Source of the DNA: Desulforamulus aeronauticus DSM 10349
Lineage (GTDB): Bacteria > Bacillota > Desulfotomaculia > Desulfotomaculales > Desulfotomaculaceae
Reading direction: 5' to 3'
Assembly (NCBI RefSeq): GCF_900142375.1
Contig: NZ_FRAR01000006.1
Location: forward strand, 62,001 to 126,000
DNA: 64,000 bases
Under the pieces are notes generated by a model. That model was not told the DNA's origin and made no database searches. It saw only the letters and a list, made by a program, of their open reading frames with translations. This document shows positions 55,713 to 62,807 of the stretch, piece by piece. Each line of letters starts with the position of its first letter. Position 1 is the stretch's first letter. The translations under genes and the position numbers were made by a program.

Positions 55713-56597
55713 CTACGATTTGCCTTCTGTAACAAGCTGTCTTGCCAATGCCTCTTTCATGATCTCTATGGGTGCAGACTGACCGGTCCACAGTTCAAAG
55801 GCCAATACCCCTTGATATAAGAGCATCCCCATACCGTTTAGTACAGTAGCCCCTTGGACCGCTGCTTGCTGTAAGAAAGAAGTTTGCCGGGGAGTATAGA
55901 TTAAATCACAAATAAGTTGTCCAGAGTGCACTGCCGCAAAAGGAAACTCCGGGGCAGCTTGCCAATTGGGCCACATCCCAAGAGAAGTAGTCTGCACCAC
56001 TAGGTCCACTCCGGTCACTGTTTCTTTTGGCATCTTTAAGCCCCAGGGTAAAACTTCTGTATTCGTTCCACAGTTCAAAGCAATCTCTTTGGCTAACTCT
56101 CTGGCGGTTTCCGTGGTGCGATTGGTAAAATAAATAGCTTTACATCCCGACAGGGCCAGAGTAAAGGCAACCGCTCTGGCTGCTCCACCAGCTCCTATCA
56201 TCAGCACAGTTTTACCCTGGGGCCTAAAATCAGCTTCTTCAGCCAAGGATCTAATGAAGCCCGCACCGTCGGTATTATAGCCTACCAGTTTGCCACCACA
56301 GTTAACAATGGTATTCACTGCACCAATCTTGGCGGCGGTCGGTTCAATTTCATCCAGTAAGGGAATAATCCGCTGCTTATGTGGCACAGTTATGTTAACT
56401 CCGGCCAGATTCAGGGGATGAATACCCTGAACAGCCTTGGCTAGATGATCGGGGTGTACCGCAAAGGGTAGATAAGCCCAGTTTAGCTCGCTACTCTGAA
56501 AAGCAGCATTATGCATTGCCGGGGAAAGGGAATGTTCTACCGGGAAACCAAACAGCCCACACAACTTTGTTTCTCCGTTCAAGTTAGGAAAGCCCAT
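55713..56597 (-). CDS. aroE: shikimate dehydrogenase
   Basis: NADPH-dependent reduction of 3-dehydroshikimate. Substrate motif GFPVEHSLSPAMHNAAF, catalytic Lys in NITVPHKQ, GYNTDGAGF and the NADP loop IGAGGAARAVAF. 294 residues. GGAGG six bases before ATG 56597. First gene of the aro-pil transcript (aroE-aroC-aroK-aroB-pilB onward). Confidence 0.96.
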   Translation of the reverse strand: MGFPNLNGETKLCGLFGFPVEHSLSPAMHNAAFQSSELNWAYLPFAVHPDHLAKAVQGIHPLNLAGVNITVPHKQRIIPLLDEIEPTAAKIGAVNTIVNCGGKLVGYNTDGAGFIRSLAEEADFRPQGKTVLMIGAGGAARAVAFTLALSGCKAIYFTNRTTETARELAKEIALNCGTNTEVLPWGLKMPKETVTGVDLVVQTTSLGMWPNWQAAPEFPFAAVHSGQLICDLIYTPRQTSFLQQAAVQGATVLNGMGMLLYQGVLAFELWTGQSAPIEIMKEALARQLVTEGKS

Positions 56598-56640
56598 CAT
56601 TTACCTCCCGTAAGTGCAAGAAAAGCTTGCCTACCTGCCC

Positions 56641-56679
56641 GTAACCTATAGGTTATGCCCTATAGGGGTGCGCCAAGTT
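56641..56679. repeat. CCCTATAGGG-type dispersed repeat, copy 2
   Basis: Reverse-complement match to 27912-27939 (shared CCCTATAGGGCATAACCT). Two small palindromes, AACCTATAGGTT and CCCTATAGGG, sit side by side. Confidence 0.55.
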
Positions 56680-56750
56680 CTTTAGACGCTGGCGGAAGCT
56701 CTTAGTTTGCCCTTATGTATATTGAAAGTATAAAACTTTCCGATATGCCA

Positions 56751-56773
56751 AAAAAGCTTGGCTTGAGCCAAGC
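56751..56773 (-). terminator. terminator of yqeG
   Basis: GCTTGGCT and AGCCAAGC arms (56756-56763, 56766-56773) followed on the minus strand by TTTTTTGGC; separates yqeG from the aro-pil transcript. Confidence 0.75.
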
Positions 56774-56837
56774 ATGAACTATTCACTAAGTATCCTTGAT
56801 CAGGCACCATGGTTAATTCTTGATGAGTGAATTAACA

Positions 56838-57341
56838 TTATTGCAGCTGGCTTCTTTTAATCCGTCGAAGCACCAGTTTTTCCAACTGGCGATTAATTTT
56901 TGTACCTAAAAACTCTTTACCTGCCAGAGGGGTCACTAAAATAGTATATACTCCTAGGCGATTACCAGCCAAAACATCGGTAAAGACCTGATCTCCAACC
57001 ATAGCCGTTTCATGAACCCTTGTACCTACAATACTAAGTGCTTTCCGTAGCCCTGCACGTAAAGGCTTTCGGGCCTTATGCACCCCAGGCACCTGTAAAA
57101 TATTGGATAAAGCAGAAACTCGACTTTCATTGTTATTTGATACAAAACAAACTTTAAAGCCTTGAGCACAGAGTTCTCGAAACCAGGCTTCAATTGCGGG
57201 GTCCAGTTGCTGACGATCCCAGGGTATGAGAGTATTATCTATATCAAAGAGAATCGCTTTAATACCAAGTCTTTTCAATTGATCCAGCTCTATCTGAAAC
57301 AAACTAGCTACATACTGCTTAGGATATAGCTTTGTAAGCAT
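56838..57341 (-). CDS. yqeG: YqeG family HAD IIIA phosphatase
   Basis: 167 residues. HAD motif I AILFDIDNTLIPWD, motif II VCFVSNNNE, and motif III/IV MVGDQVFTDVLAGNRLG. The YqeG family usually precedes aroE-yqeH type genes in Firmicutes; substrate unknown. Own terminator downstream. Confidence 0.93.
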   Translation of the reverse strand: MLTKLYPKQYVASLFQIELDQLKRLGIKAILFDIDNTLIPWDRQQLDPAIEAWFRELCAQGFKVCFVSNNNESRVSALSNILQVPGVHKARKPLRAGLRKALSIVGTRVHETAMVGDQVFTDVLAGNRLGVYTILVTPLAGKEFLGTKINRQLEKLVLRRIKRSQLQ

Positions 57342-57415
57342 TTACGTCACCATCTTTAAAGAATTCATTTGTTTAAATTAATGCGTTACGCCTATTTTAC
57401 CTTTATCTGGTACCC

Positions 57416-57780
57416 TTCGTCAACTTCACTCCTGCCGGCTTCGGACCAAACAAATTATCCTTCTGCTTCACCGGACAGACACCCATTGCTCTTCTTTTCA
57501 TAACATGTATTGTTGACTTAATTTAATAGGGGGGATTGCTTGATGCTTTCCTCAGCCACTAAATGAAAAAGAAGAATCTCATTATCTTGGTATGCTTACA
57601 AAGGGGTATGAAGCGGCACGCAATGTCTTAACAGAGAGAAGTCTCCGATTAGTGGCCCATATCGTAAAAAAATTCGACTTCACTGGTGAAGACGTTGACG
57701 ATCTGATATCCATCGGCACGATCGGGCTTATTAAGGCTATTAACACCTTTAAGTCAGACAAGGCACCCGCCTAGCAACTT
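57416..57780 (+). pseudogene. decayed duplicate of the sigK promoter and 5' coding region
   Basis: 57416-57550 is identical to 60898-61032, covering the upstream region, ribosome site and first codons of sigK. Then 80 bases present in the other copy (between two CTTTCC hexamers at 61028 and 61108) are missing, shifting the frame: ATG CTT TCC TCA GCC ACT AAA TGA. Downstream homology continues to about 57780 with about 13 substitutions and small indels in 220 bases and a TAG in place of TGG. It is not translatable as sigma-K. Confidence 0.88.
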
Positions 57781-58422
57781 GTATTAAAAATGCAATCCTC
57801 TTATAACAGAAACATTCTATTACAATCAAAGTGTAAAAGTTGGGCTGATTTAAACTCTGTTGGCGGTCGGATTAGGTATTATAGGTTAGATCATGGTCTC
57901 TTCAGGAAGATATAACTACAAGAGCGGATATAGAAGTGCACGATAAAAAGATATGAGAATAACCGCGAGGAATCTCTCTAAATAAAAAAATAAGTCATCC
58001 CGTAAGAAATTAAATCTTACCCAGCAGAAAAAAACTATTGTTGGGAGAAAGTCCGTTAAAAAACCTCTAAGTGAACACTATTTATTGATTGCTAAGTTTT
58101 TATACCCGGTCGATTTATTAATTAAGACCGGTGGATGGTGGTAAATTGGCCTTGGCGTCATATTATATGGGAATAAAGTTCAGCAAGTCATTCTACCTCT
58201 GTGGTAATAGGACGTGCTGAACTTTATAATTTTAGAAAGAATAAATCTTAAATCATACTTTCCAAACAGGCAATACGAATGTCTTTGCTAGACCATTTTA
58301 CTCGACAGTGATGGCTACAGCTGAAAGACTCCATAAATACACCTGAATTCATAACATTTGGGGTTGGATATATCATCTCTTTACCTACTTGTTAACATAA
58401 AAGAAAAAGTCAGGACGAGCCC
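57781..58422. other. region without a recognised gene; one long-arm hairpin
   Basis: No credible frame. 58173-58185 and 58215-58227 (ATAAAGTTCAGCA and complement) form a 13-bp stem with a 29-base loop. The rest is AT-rich and may be decayed coding sequence following the sigK duplicate. Confidence 0.4.
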
Positions 58423-58545
58423 TTACTTTCTTGCCACCCTCTGTTTCCTTCTATCTGCTCCACTCTTACCTGGCCAACCCATCTTTCTAGGCCCAGTACC
58501 ATCGAAATTTAAACCACCAGGAGCAATTGTTAGATAATTTAACAT
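58423..58545 (-). CDS. small basic protein with FDGTGPRKMG motif, DUF5320-like
   Basis: 40-residue frame: starts MLNYLTIAPGG, then LNFDGTGPRKMGWPGKSG and a basic end RRKQRVARK. The FDGTGP.MG pattern recalls small DUF5320-type proteins of anaerobes that accompany iron-sulfur or metal genes, but the usual GPMTGRG is altered. GAGG lies 12 bases before the ATG. Could be a fragment. Confidence 0.4.
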   Translation of the reverse strand: MLNYLTIAPGGLNFDGTGPRKMGWPGKSGADRRKQRVARK

Positions 58546-58616
58546 TAATGAATACTGCCTCTCTTTAGTAATAGAATTGAAAATTACATATTTTACAATT
58601 AAGGCAAGAATGTGTA

Positions 58617-58652
58617 AAGAGGTTGACCTAAATTAAATTAGGTCAACCTCTA
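58617..58652 (-). terminator. terminator after the 109-residue membrane protein gene
   Basis: 12-bp perfect stem (GAGGTTGACCTA and TAGGTCAACCTC) with an eight-base loop, followed on the minus strand by TTTACAC; T-run is short. Confidence 0.6.
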
Positions 58653-58678
58653 CTCCAATTAAAAGTTCAAAATACTGT

Positions 58679-59008
58679 TTAAAATAAGGCGAAAATTAAT
58701 CTCAATTCTAGAAAAATTAGGGCTATAAAGATTATAGCTATACTAACATTTTGACTAACTTTTACATGTATAAGTCTCCTGGCTAAAATGTTTAGAGTTA
58801 TTATTGCTATATATAGCAGAATGGTAAATATAGCTGGATATAGAATTAGCAATTTTAATTTCTCATTAATTAGAATATCACCTGGAGAAAAATCACTAGC
58901 ACTAAATCTTTCAAAACCAATCCACAAAACTAAAAATTTTTGAAAAGTGTAAGTAACGAAGATTACTAAACTAACTATAAAAAACATGTAATAGTTTTTA
59001 TACTTCAT
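58679..59008 (-). CDS. hypothetical three-helix membrane protein
   Basis: 109 residues, helices at MFFIVSLVIFVTYTFQKFLV, ILYPAIFTILLYIAIITL and VSIAIIFIALIFLELRLIF. No family recognised. GAGGG upstream of the ATG. AT-rich, in the plastic region between the two sigK copies; divergent in composition from the housekeeping genes. Confidence 0.6.
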   Translation of the reverse strand: MKYKNYYMFFIVSLVIFVTYTFQKFLVLWIGFERFSASDFSPGDILINEKLKLLILYPAIFTILLYIAIITLNILARRLIHVKVSQNVSIAIIFIALIFLELRLIFALF

Positions 59009-59037
59009 TTTATGGATACCCTCTTAAGTAAATTTAA

Positions 59038-59070
59038 CTTATGAGGTTACTTATAAAATAACCTCATAAG
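59038..59070 (-). terminator. hairpin after the secreted DUF6973-like gene
   Basis: 12-bp stem CTTATGAGGTTA with TAACCTCATAAG, nine-base loop, weak T-run (TTAAATTT) on the minus strand. Confidence 0.5.
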
Positions 59071-59077
59071 CAAAGAA

Positions 59078-59977
59078 TTATAAAGAGCCAGAATATATCG
59101 AGTATGCAACACTCTTTTGAATTGAATCAATTTGGTTTAGACTTATAATGGTCATGCCTTCTCTTAATGCTTTAGCAAATGCTTCATGGTGACCTAGGCT
59201 CGAATATGTTTTAGCATAATATCGGCCTCTACCATTGTTAATAAAATCCATAAAAGTAGGCTTGTCAGTAAACATATTTAAAAATGCACTCTCAGATTGG
59301 GAGCACCCAATCTTGGCTTGTAAGGCAAATTCTGCCGCTTCAAAAATTATATTCGAAGAGTTTGAGTTTTGATATATTTTAGCAGCAGCATAAGAAAATT
59401 CGTGGTTGTCGGTTATTATCTTAGTCTTGGAGGTTCCAATGCCATTTGAGAGTATATAATTCCAACTAAAATGTCTGAATGCATCTGCTTCGTTATCCCA
59501 TGTTATTAAAGTTCCATTACTATAGTAGTTATGATCTTTAGCATATTGGACTGCATCATCTCTTGCGATGTTAGATGCATCGAATCCGGCAATTATATCC
59601 TCATTTGTTAAATTTGGCTCAAGAAGATCCATTATAATTTCTGTATATCTTGCAAGTTCAGGTGTTGTGTATTCTGCTGATGCTTTTTGAATCTTAAATA
59701 AAGGTGAGCTTCTATCTTCTAATTCTAAAAGTAAAATTTCCAAATCCTCGATAATTTCTTTCATTTGGGTCTCTTCTTCTTGAGAATATTGTTTGGGATC
59801 TTTATTTACTACAACATCTTTGTGGATTTTTTTAACCTTGCCTCTTAAATCCGACATATCTTTTGAGTGTTTCAATTTTATTTTTTCTGGTTTATCAGAG
59901 TTTTTTGCAAAGGAAACGGGTACGATAGATATACTAAATAGCATTATTGTGATTAAAAATATTGCGATTTTTTTCAA
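59078..59977 (-). CDS. secreted protein with DUF6973-like domain
   Basis: 299 residues. Signal peptide MKKIAIFLITIMLFSISIVP ending VSFA, then a charged helical region and a C-terminal domain with DNEADAFRHFSWNYILSNGIG and DNHEFSYAAAK. The pattern N-x-ADAFRH...HE recalls the DUF6973 domain found in secreted and toxin-type proteins of Gram-positives; the conserved His/Asp/Glu could be catalytic, but activity is unknown. TTG start with GGAGGG seven bases upstream. Confidence 0.65.
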   Translation of the reverse strand: MKKIAIFLITIMLFSISIVPVSFAKNSDKPEKIKLKHSKDMSDLRGKVKKIHKDVVVNKDPKQYSQEEETQMKEIIEDLEILLLELEDRSSPLFKIQKASAEYTTPELARYTEIIMDLLEPNLTNEDIIAGFDASNIARDDAVQYAKDHNYYSNGTLITWDNEADAFRHFSWNYILSNGIGTSKTKIITDNHEFSYAAAKIYQNSNSSNIIFEAAEFALQAKIGCSQSESAFLNMFTDKPTFMDFINNGRGRYYAKTYSSLGHHEAFAKALREGMTIISLNQIDSIQKSVAYSIYSGSL

Positions 59978-60352
59978 AAATAAGCCCTCCTGTTTAAATA
60001 TTTTTCAAGGTTGTTTCAATATAGACATTTAAATCTACTTATCAACTCCTTTATTATAAATTCATGGTTATAAATAACTATAATATTTATAATAAAAAAA
60101 TTATTTTCCTTCTTTTTTACTTATTAATATTTCGCCTATCTTCGACATTAATTTAGATATTAATCATTCTATATGGTTATGGTTAATACTTTTTGTTATG
60201 TACTAACTCTTCCACTGCTTAAGTTTCCTCAGCTTTTATGTTCCGCTAACTCGTACCAATCTACTTGAAACGTGAGAATTCTCGGTTCATTTAGGCTACT
60301 ATTGGCGCCCCCTATCCCTGAAGGCCCCCCTGTCCAGGCCTTAAAATTTTTG
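59978..60352. other. AT-rich gap without a recognised feature
   Basis: No credible gene, repeat or promoter seen. It ends at a TGACCTTCTCCCA sequence at 60353 that resembles the left terminus of an IS3-family element. Confidence 0.4.
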
Positions 60353-60897
60353 ACCTTCTCCCACAAAACTAGTCCACTATAAGAAATCAAAGTTTACTGA
60401 ACCAGATTGCTTTTGCTCTTAAACAGGCCATGGAAACCCCAGGTATTACCGAACAAACTTTTTACAGATGTAAAAGAAATATGGATATCTTTACAACGGC
60501 AAGAGATTTCGGTCACTTACAGTCCTTGATACTTTCAGTCTTAAATGCTTGACAATCTTTGTTGACCAACGAATTAAAGGTGGTAATATAGTAGAAGTTA
60601 TAACATGGTTGTTGAAATCGGTATAAAACTTGGATTTTCGAGACCTGGCAAACCAACAGATAATGCATTCATTGAATCCTTCAACGGCAGCTTTCGGGAC
60701 GAATGTCTCAATGTGAACAGGTTCTTATCTTTCCAGGATGCAAGGCAAAAAATTGAGGCCTAGAGGTTAGACTATAATGAATACCGTCCACATAGTTCAC
60801 TAGGCAATTGACACCTAGAGAATTCCAATTATCAGCTCTCAAACTGGCTAAAGGTCGGAATCCCTTGGCTGGACCAGCAGTTTTTGGGGAACCCTCA
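60353..60897 (+). pseudogene. IS3-family (IS407-like) transposase remnant
   Basis: Translated in the plus strand with several frames: an OrfA-like start QIAFALKQAMETPGITEQTF near 60400, then degraded sequence, then an OrfB integrase end from about 60610: GIKLGFSRPGKPTDNAFIES and FNGSFRDECLN, containing the last Glu of the DDE triad, followed by DYNEYRPHSSLG. In-frame stops replace Trp codons (TAG in IEA*RLDYNE). Most of OrfB including the first two Asp is lost. It ends right where the sigK-upstream duplication begins. Confidence 0.8.
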
Positions 60898-61032
60898 TTC
60901 GTCAACTTCACTCCTGCCGGCTTCGGACCAAACAAATTATCCTTCTGCTTCACCGGACAGACACCCATTGCTCTTCTTTTCATAACATGTATTGTTGACT
61001 TAATTTAATAGGGGGGATTGCTTGATGCTTTC
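60898..61032. repeat. 135-base exact repeat upstream of sigK, second copy at 57416-57550
   Basis: Identical in both copies from TTCGTCAACTTC to the first codons (ATGCTTTCC). Contains a sigma-E/sigma-K-like promoter candidate CATAACATGTA at about 60981 with an AC 16 bases upstream, and the ribosome site TAGGGGGGA. The promoter call is tentative. Confidence 0.8.
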
Positions 61033-61408
61033 CGGCCTGTGGACGGCTGCTATCCTGTCGGTTGTAAATGGGGTTATGGCACTGGTTGCTTATATTGCCA
61101 ACAATACCTTTCCTCAGCCACTAAATGAAAAAGAAGAATCTCATTATCTTGGTATGCTAGCAAAGGGGGATGAAGCGGCACGCAATGTCTTAACAGAGAG
61201 AAATCTCCGATTGGTGGCCCATATCGTAAAAAAATTCGACTCCACCGGCGAAGACGTTGATGATCTGATATCCATCGGCACGATCGGGCTGATTAAGGCT
61301 ATTAACACCTTTAAGCCAGACAAAGGCACCCGTCTGGCAACCTACGCCGCCCGTTGTATTGAAAATGAAATGCCGCTGACAAGTACGAGCGGCATTTTTT
61401 CCCATTAA
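61025..61408 (+). CDS. sigK: RNA polymerase sigma-K factor, N-terminal part interrupted by an inserted element
   Basis: Late mother-cell sigma factor. The first 115 codons match SigK: short pro-sequence region [37 protein letters not shown], then [20 protein letters not shown] and [20 protein letters not shown]-type region 2, up to AARCIENE. After codon 115 the homology stops and twelve unrelated residues lead to a stop. B. subtilis sigK is broken by the skin element at nearly the same codon. GGGGGG lies about eight bases before the ATG. The 3' half must lie beyond the right edge if this is a functional skin system. Confidence 0.9.
   Translation: MLSGLWTAAILSVVNGVMALVAYIANNTFPQPLNEKEESHYLGMLAKGDEAARNVLTERNLRLVAHIVKKFDSTGEDVDDLISIGTIGLIKAINTFKPDKGTRLATYAARCIENEMPLTSTSGIFSH
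61356..61372 (+). other. putative attachment site (sigK-element junction)
   Basis: The point where SigK homology ends, TGTATTGAAAATGAAAT, contains AATGA, the core at which skin recombines in B. subtilis. The same word should recur at the other junction outside the window. Confidence 0.6.
61368..61400 (+). terminator. terminator immediately inside the element, ending the truncated sigK transcript
   Basis: Stem AAATGCCGCT with AGCGGCATTT (61368-61377, 61388-61397), ten-base loop, TTTTTT on the plus strand. It overlaps the codons after the junction, so sigK transcripts would stop unless the element is removed. Confidence 0.8.
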
Positions 61409-61477
61409 CCTATTAACTTAGGTACCTTCCTATGCTAACTCTTTTTTGTTCGTTAGACTTTCTATATTTAAAAGAAC

Positions 61478-61804
61478 TTATTTATCAAGAACTTCAAGAT
61501 AGGCATCTAAAAACTTTATTAAGAATTGTTTATGATTTCCCCCTAATCTGACTATCTTTTCTATTCTCCATCCTAATTCAATGTTTTCGTTAGACTCCCT
61601 ATTAATAAATAAGATATGGGGACTTATGTTAAAAACACTTGATATTTTTTCAATAACTTCGAAACCTGGATTTCTTTCTCCTCTTTCAAGATAACCCCAA
61701 AAAGCCTCAGAAACACCTACTAAAGCCGCAGCCTCCTTACGTGTTAGATTATTATCTAAACGAATTATTTTAAGATTATTACCAAAATTGTTTGCTATGG
61801 ACAT
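61478..61804 (-). CDS. XRE family transcriptional regulator
   Basis: 108 residues with an N-terminal helix-turn-helix: LKIIRLDNNLTRKEAAALVG, VSEAFWGYLERGERNPGFEV, and an SSVFNISPHILF helix. Phage-repressor-like. I start at ATG 61804 (GGAGG nine bases upstream); an upstream extension crosses the divergent promoter. It faces away from the riboswitch-HD-GYP unit and a palindrome, CAACATGTTG at 61851-61860, lies in the shared promoter region, a possible operator. Confidence 0.85.
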   Translation of the reverse strand: MSIANNFGNNLKIIRLDNNLTRKEAAALVGVSEAFWGYLERGERNPGFEVIEKISSVFNISPHILFINRESNENIELGWRIEKIVRLGGNHKQFLIKFLDAYLEVLDK

Positions 61805-61840
61805 TAATAAGTGCCTCCAAAACATATAGTTAATTTTTTG

Positions 61841-61869
61841 TTGAAACACGCAACATGTTGTTGTATAAT
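61841..61869 (+). promoter_or_regulatory. sigma-A type promoter with palindromic operator candidate
   Basis: TTGAAA (61841-61846), 17-base spacer, perfect TATAAT (61864-61869). The spacer contains the 10-base palindrome CAACATGTTG, well placed for repression by the divergent XRE protein. It drives the c-di-GMP riboswitch. Confidence 0.8.
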
Positions 61870-61875
61870 TCAAGT

Positions 61876-62001
61876 GAATACGATGGGCAAACCAACCGAA
61901 AGGTTGGGACGCAAAGCCATGGGTCTAACGCATGTCACGCTATGATTGCCAGGCTACGGAGGAATTATAAATTTCCCTCCGCAATTTTCACGTTGGGAGG
62001 G
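61876..62001 (+). promoter_or_regulatory. cyclic-di-GMP-I (GEMM) riboswitch with Shine-Dalgarno switch
   Basis: Aptamer hallmarks in order: GGGCAAACC, GAAAGG tetraloop-type P2 cap, GGGACGCAAAGCCA, GGGTCTA and GATTGCC, the GEMM-I consensus. Downstream, CCCTCC (61975-61980) can pair either with GGAGG at 61958-61962 or with the gene's Shine-Dalgarno GGAGGG at 61996-62001, so ligand binding could control translation. The regulated gene degrades c-di-GMP, giving a feedback loop. Confidence 0.9.
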
Positions 62002-62007
62002 TGTTTT

Positions 62008-62589
62008 TTGTTCTTTATTGCTAAAGCAATGCTTGGCAAGATGCCAACAAACCTGCTATCCCATTCTAAGAGGGTATCTGCTTTAGGGTATATTCTTTCA
62101 AAGCAAATAGGTTTAACAACTAAAGAATGTAATAATATTGCCTTGGGTGGATTATTACATGATATTGGTAAATGTTCAGTAAAACCCAGCATCCTTAACA
62201 AAAAAGACACTCTAACTCAGGATGAGTTTAACGAAATTAAATTGCACTGCACCTATGGTGTAAATATGATTCAAAATATAAAGAGTGATTCCCCGATCTT
62301 ACCAATCATCCAATATCATCATGAACGATGGGATGGATTAGGGTATTTTGGTCTTAAAAATTCCGAAATCCCTTTAGCTGCTAGAATAATTAGTATTGCA
62401 GATGCTTTTGACGCGATGACATCCTATAGACCCTATCAAGCGAAACGGCAAGAAGAAGATGCCCTAATGGAATTAACCCGGTGCGCCAATTCCCAATTTG
62501 ATCCACATTTAGTTAAAGAATTTAATACTATTTATCCTACATTATCCTATCATCTGATAGATTATAATAAATTCATTGAGCACATTTAG
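62008..62589 (+). CDS. HD-GYP domain protein, probable c-di-GMP phosphodiesterase
   Basis: 193 residues. HD-GYP pattern: LLSHSKRVSALGYILSKQIG, LHDIGKCSV (the HD pair), HCTYGVNMI, HHERWDGLGYFG (HHExxDGxGYP with Pro replaced by Phe), and IISIADAFDAMTS. Short, with no sensory domain. Start TTG 62008 is chosen because GGAGGG lies six bases upstream; a longer frame from 61855 would run through the riboswitch. Controlled by the c-di-GMP riboswitch just upstream. Confidence 0.85.
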   Translation: MFFIAKAMLGKMPTNLLSHSKRVSALGYILSKQIGLTTKECNNIALGGLLHDIGKCSVKPSILNKKDTLTQDEFNEIKLHCTYGVNMIQNIKSDSPILPIIQYHHERWDGLGYFGLKNSEIPLAARIISIADAFDAMTSYRPYQAKRQEEDALMELTRCANSQFDPHLVKEFNTIYPTLSYHLIDYNKFIEHI

Positions 62590-62743
62590 ATCTCTCATAT
62601 ATTTTTGATGTAAAGTGTTTCCGATTGAATGAAACTATATGCTACTACTATATAGTATAATATTTGAATAAATATTGCGTATTTATTAATTTTTTCGGTT
62701 TTTCTACAATAAACGTCTTTTTTCGCACACAGTCATAATATCA

Positions 62744-62776
62744 AAATGCCGCTACAAGAGTTAGTGGCATTTTATT
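62744..62776 (-). terminator. terminator of the recombinase gene
   Basis: AAAATGCC(A/G)CT arms pairing across ACTCTTGT, with ATTTTGATATTATG on the minus strand; bidirectional T-runs, so it also ends the HD-GYP transcript. The arm AAAATGCCGCT resembles the terminator at 61368-61400. Confidence 0.65.
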
Positions 62777-62807
62777 TTATTTATATTTTATTTTAAAATT
62801 TAGTAAC

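Noticed and set aside
60708-60983. 91-codon minus-strand frame over the sigK upstream repeat
   Set aside because: It spans the IS remnant and the duplicated promoter region antisense; no ribosome site or homology apparent.
61855-62007. N-terminal extension of the HD-GYP protein through the riboswitch
   Set aside because: The sequence is a clear GEMM aptamer and a TTG with a well-placed Shine-Dalgarno lies downstream.
62744-62776. Possible second attachment site, because its arm resembles the sequence next to the sigK junction
   Set aside because: Both are simple terminator hairpins sharing AAAATGCCGCT; no sigK sequence lies beside this one, so it is not the expected right junction.
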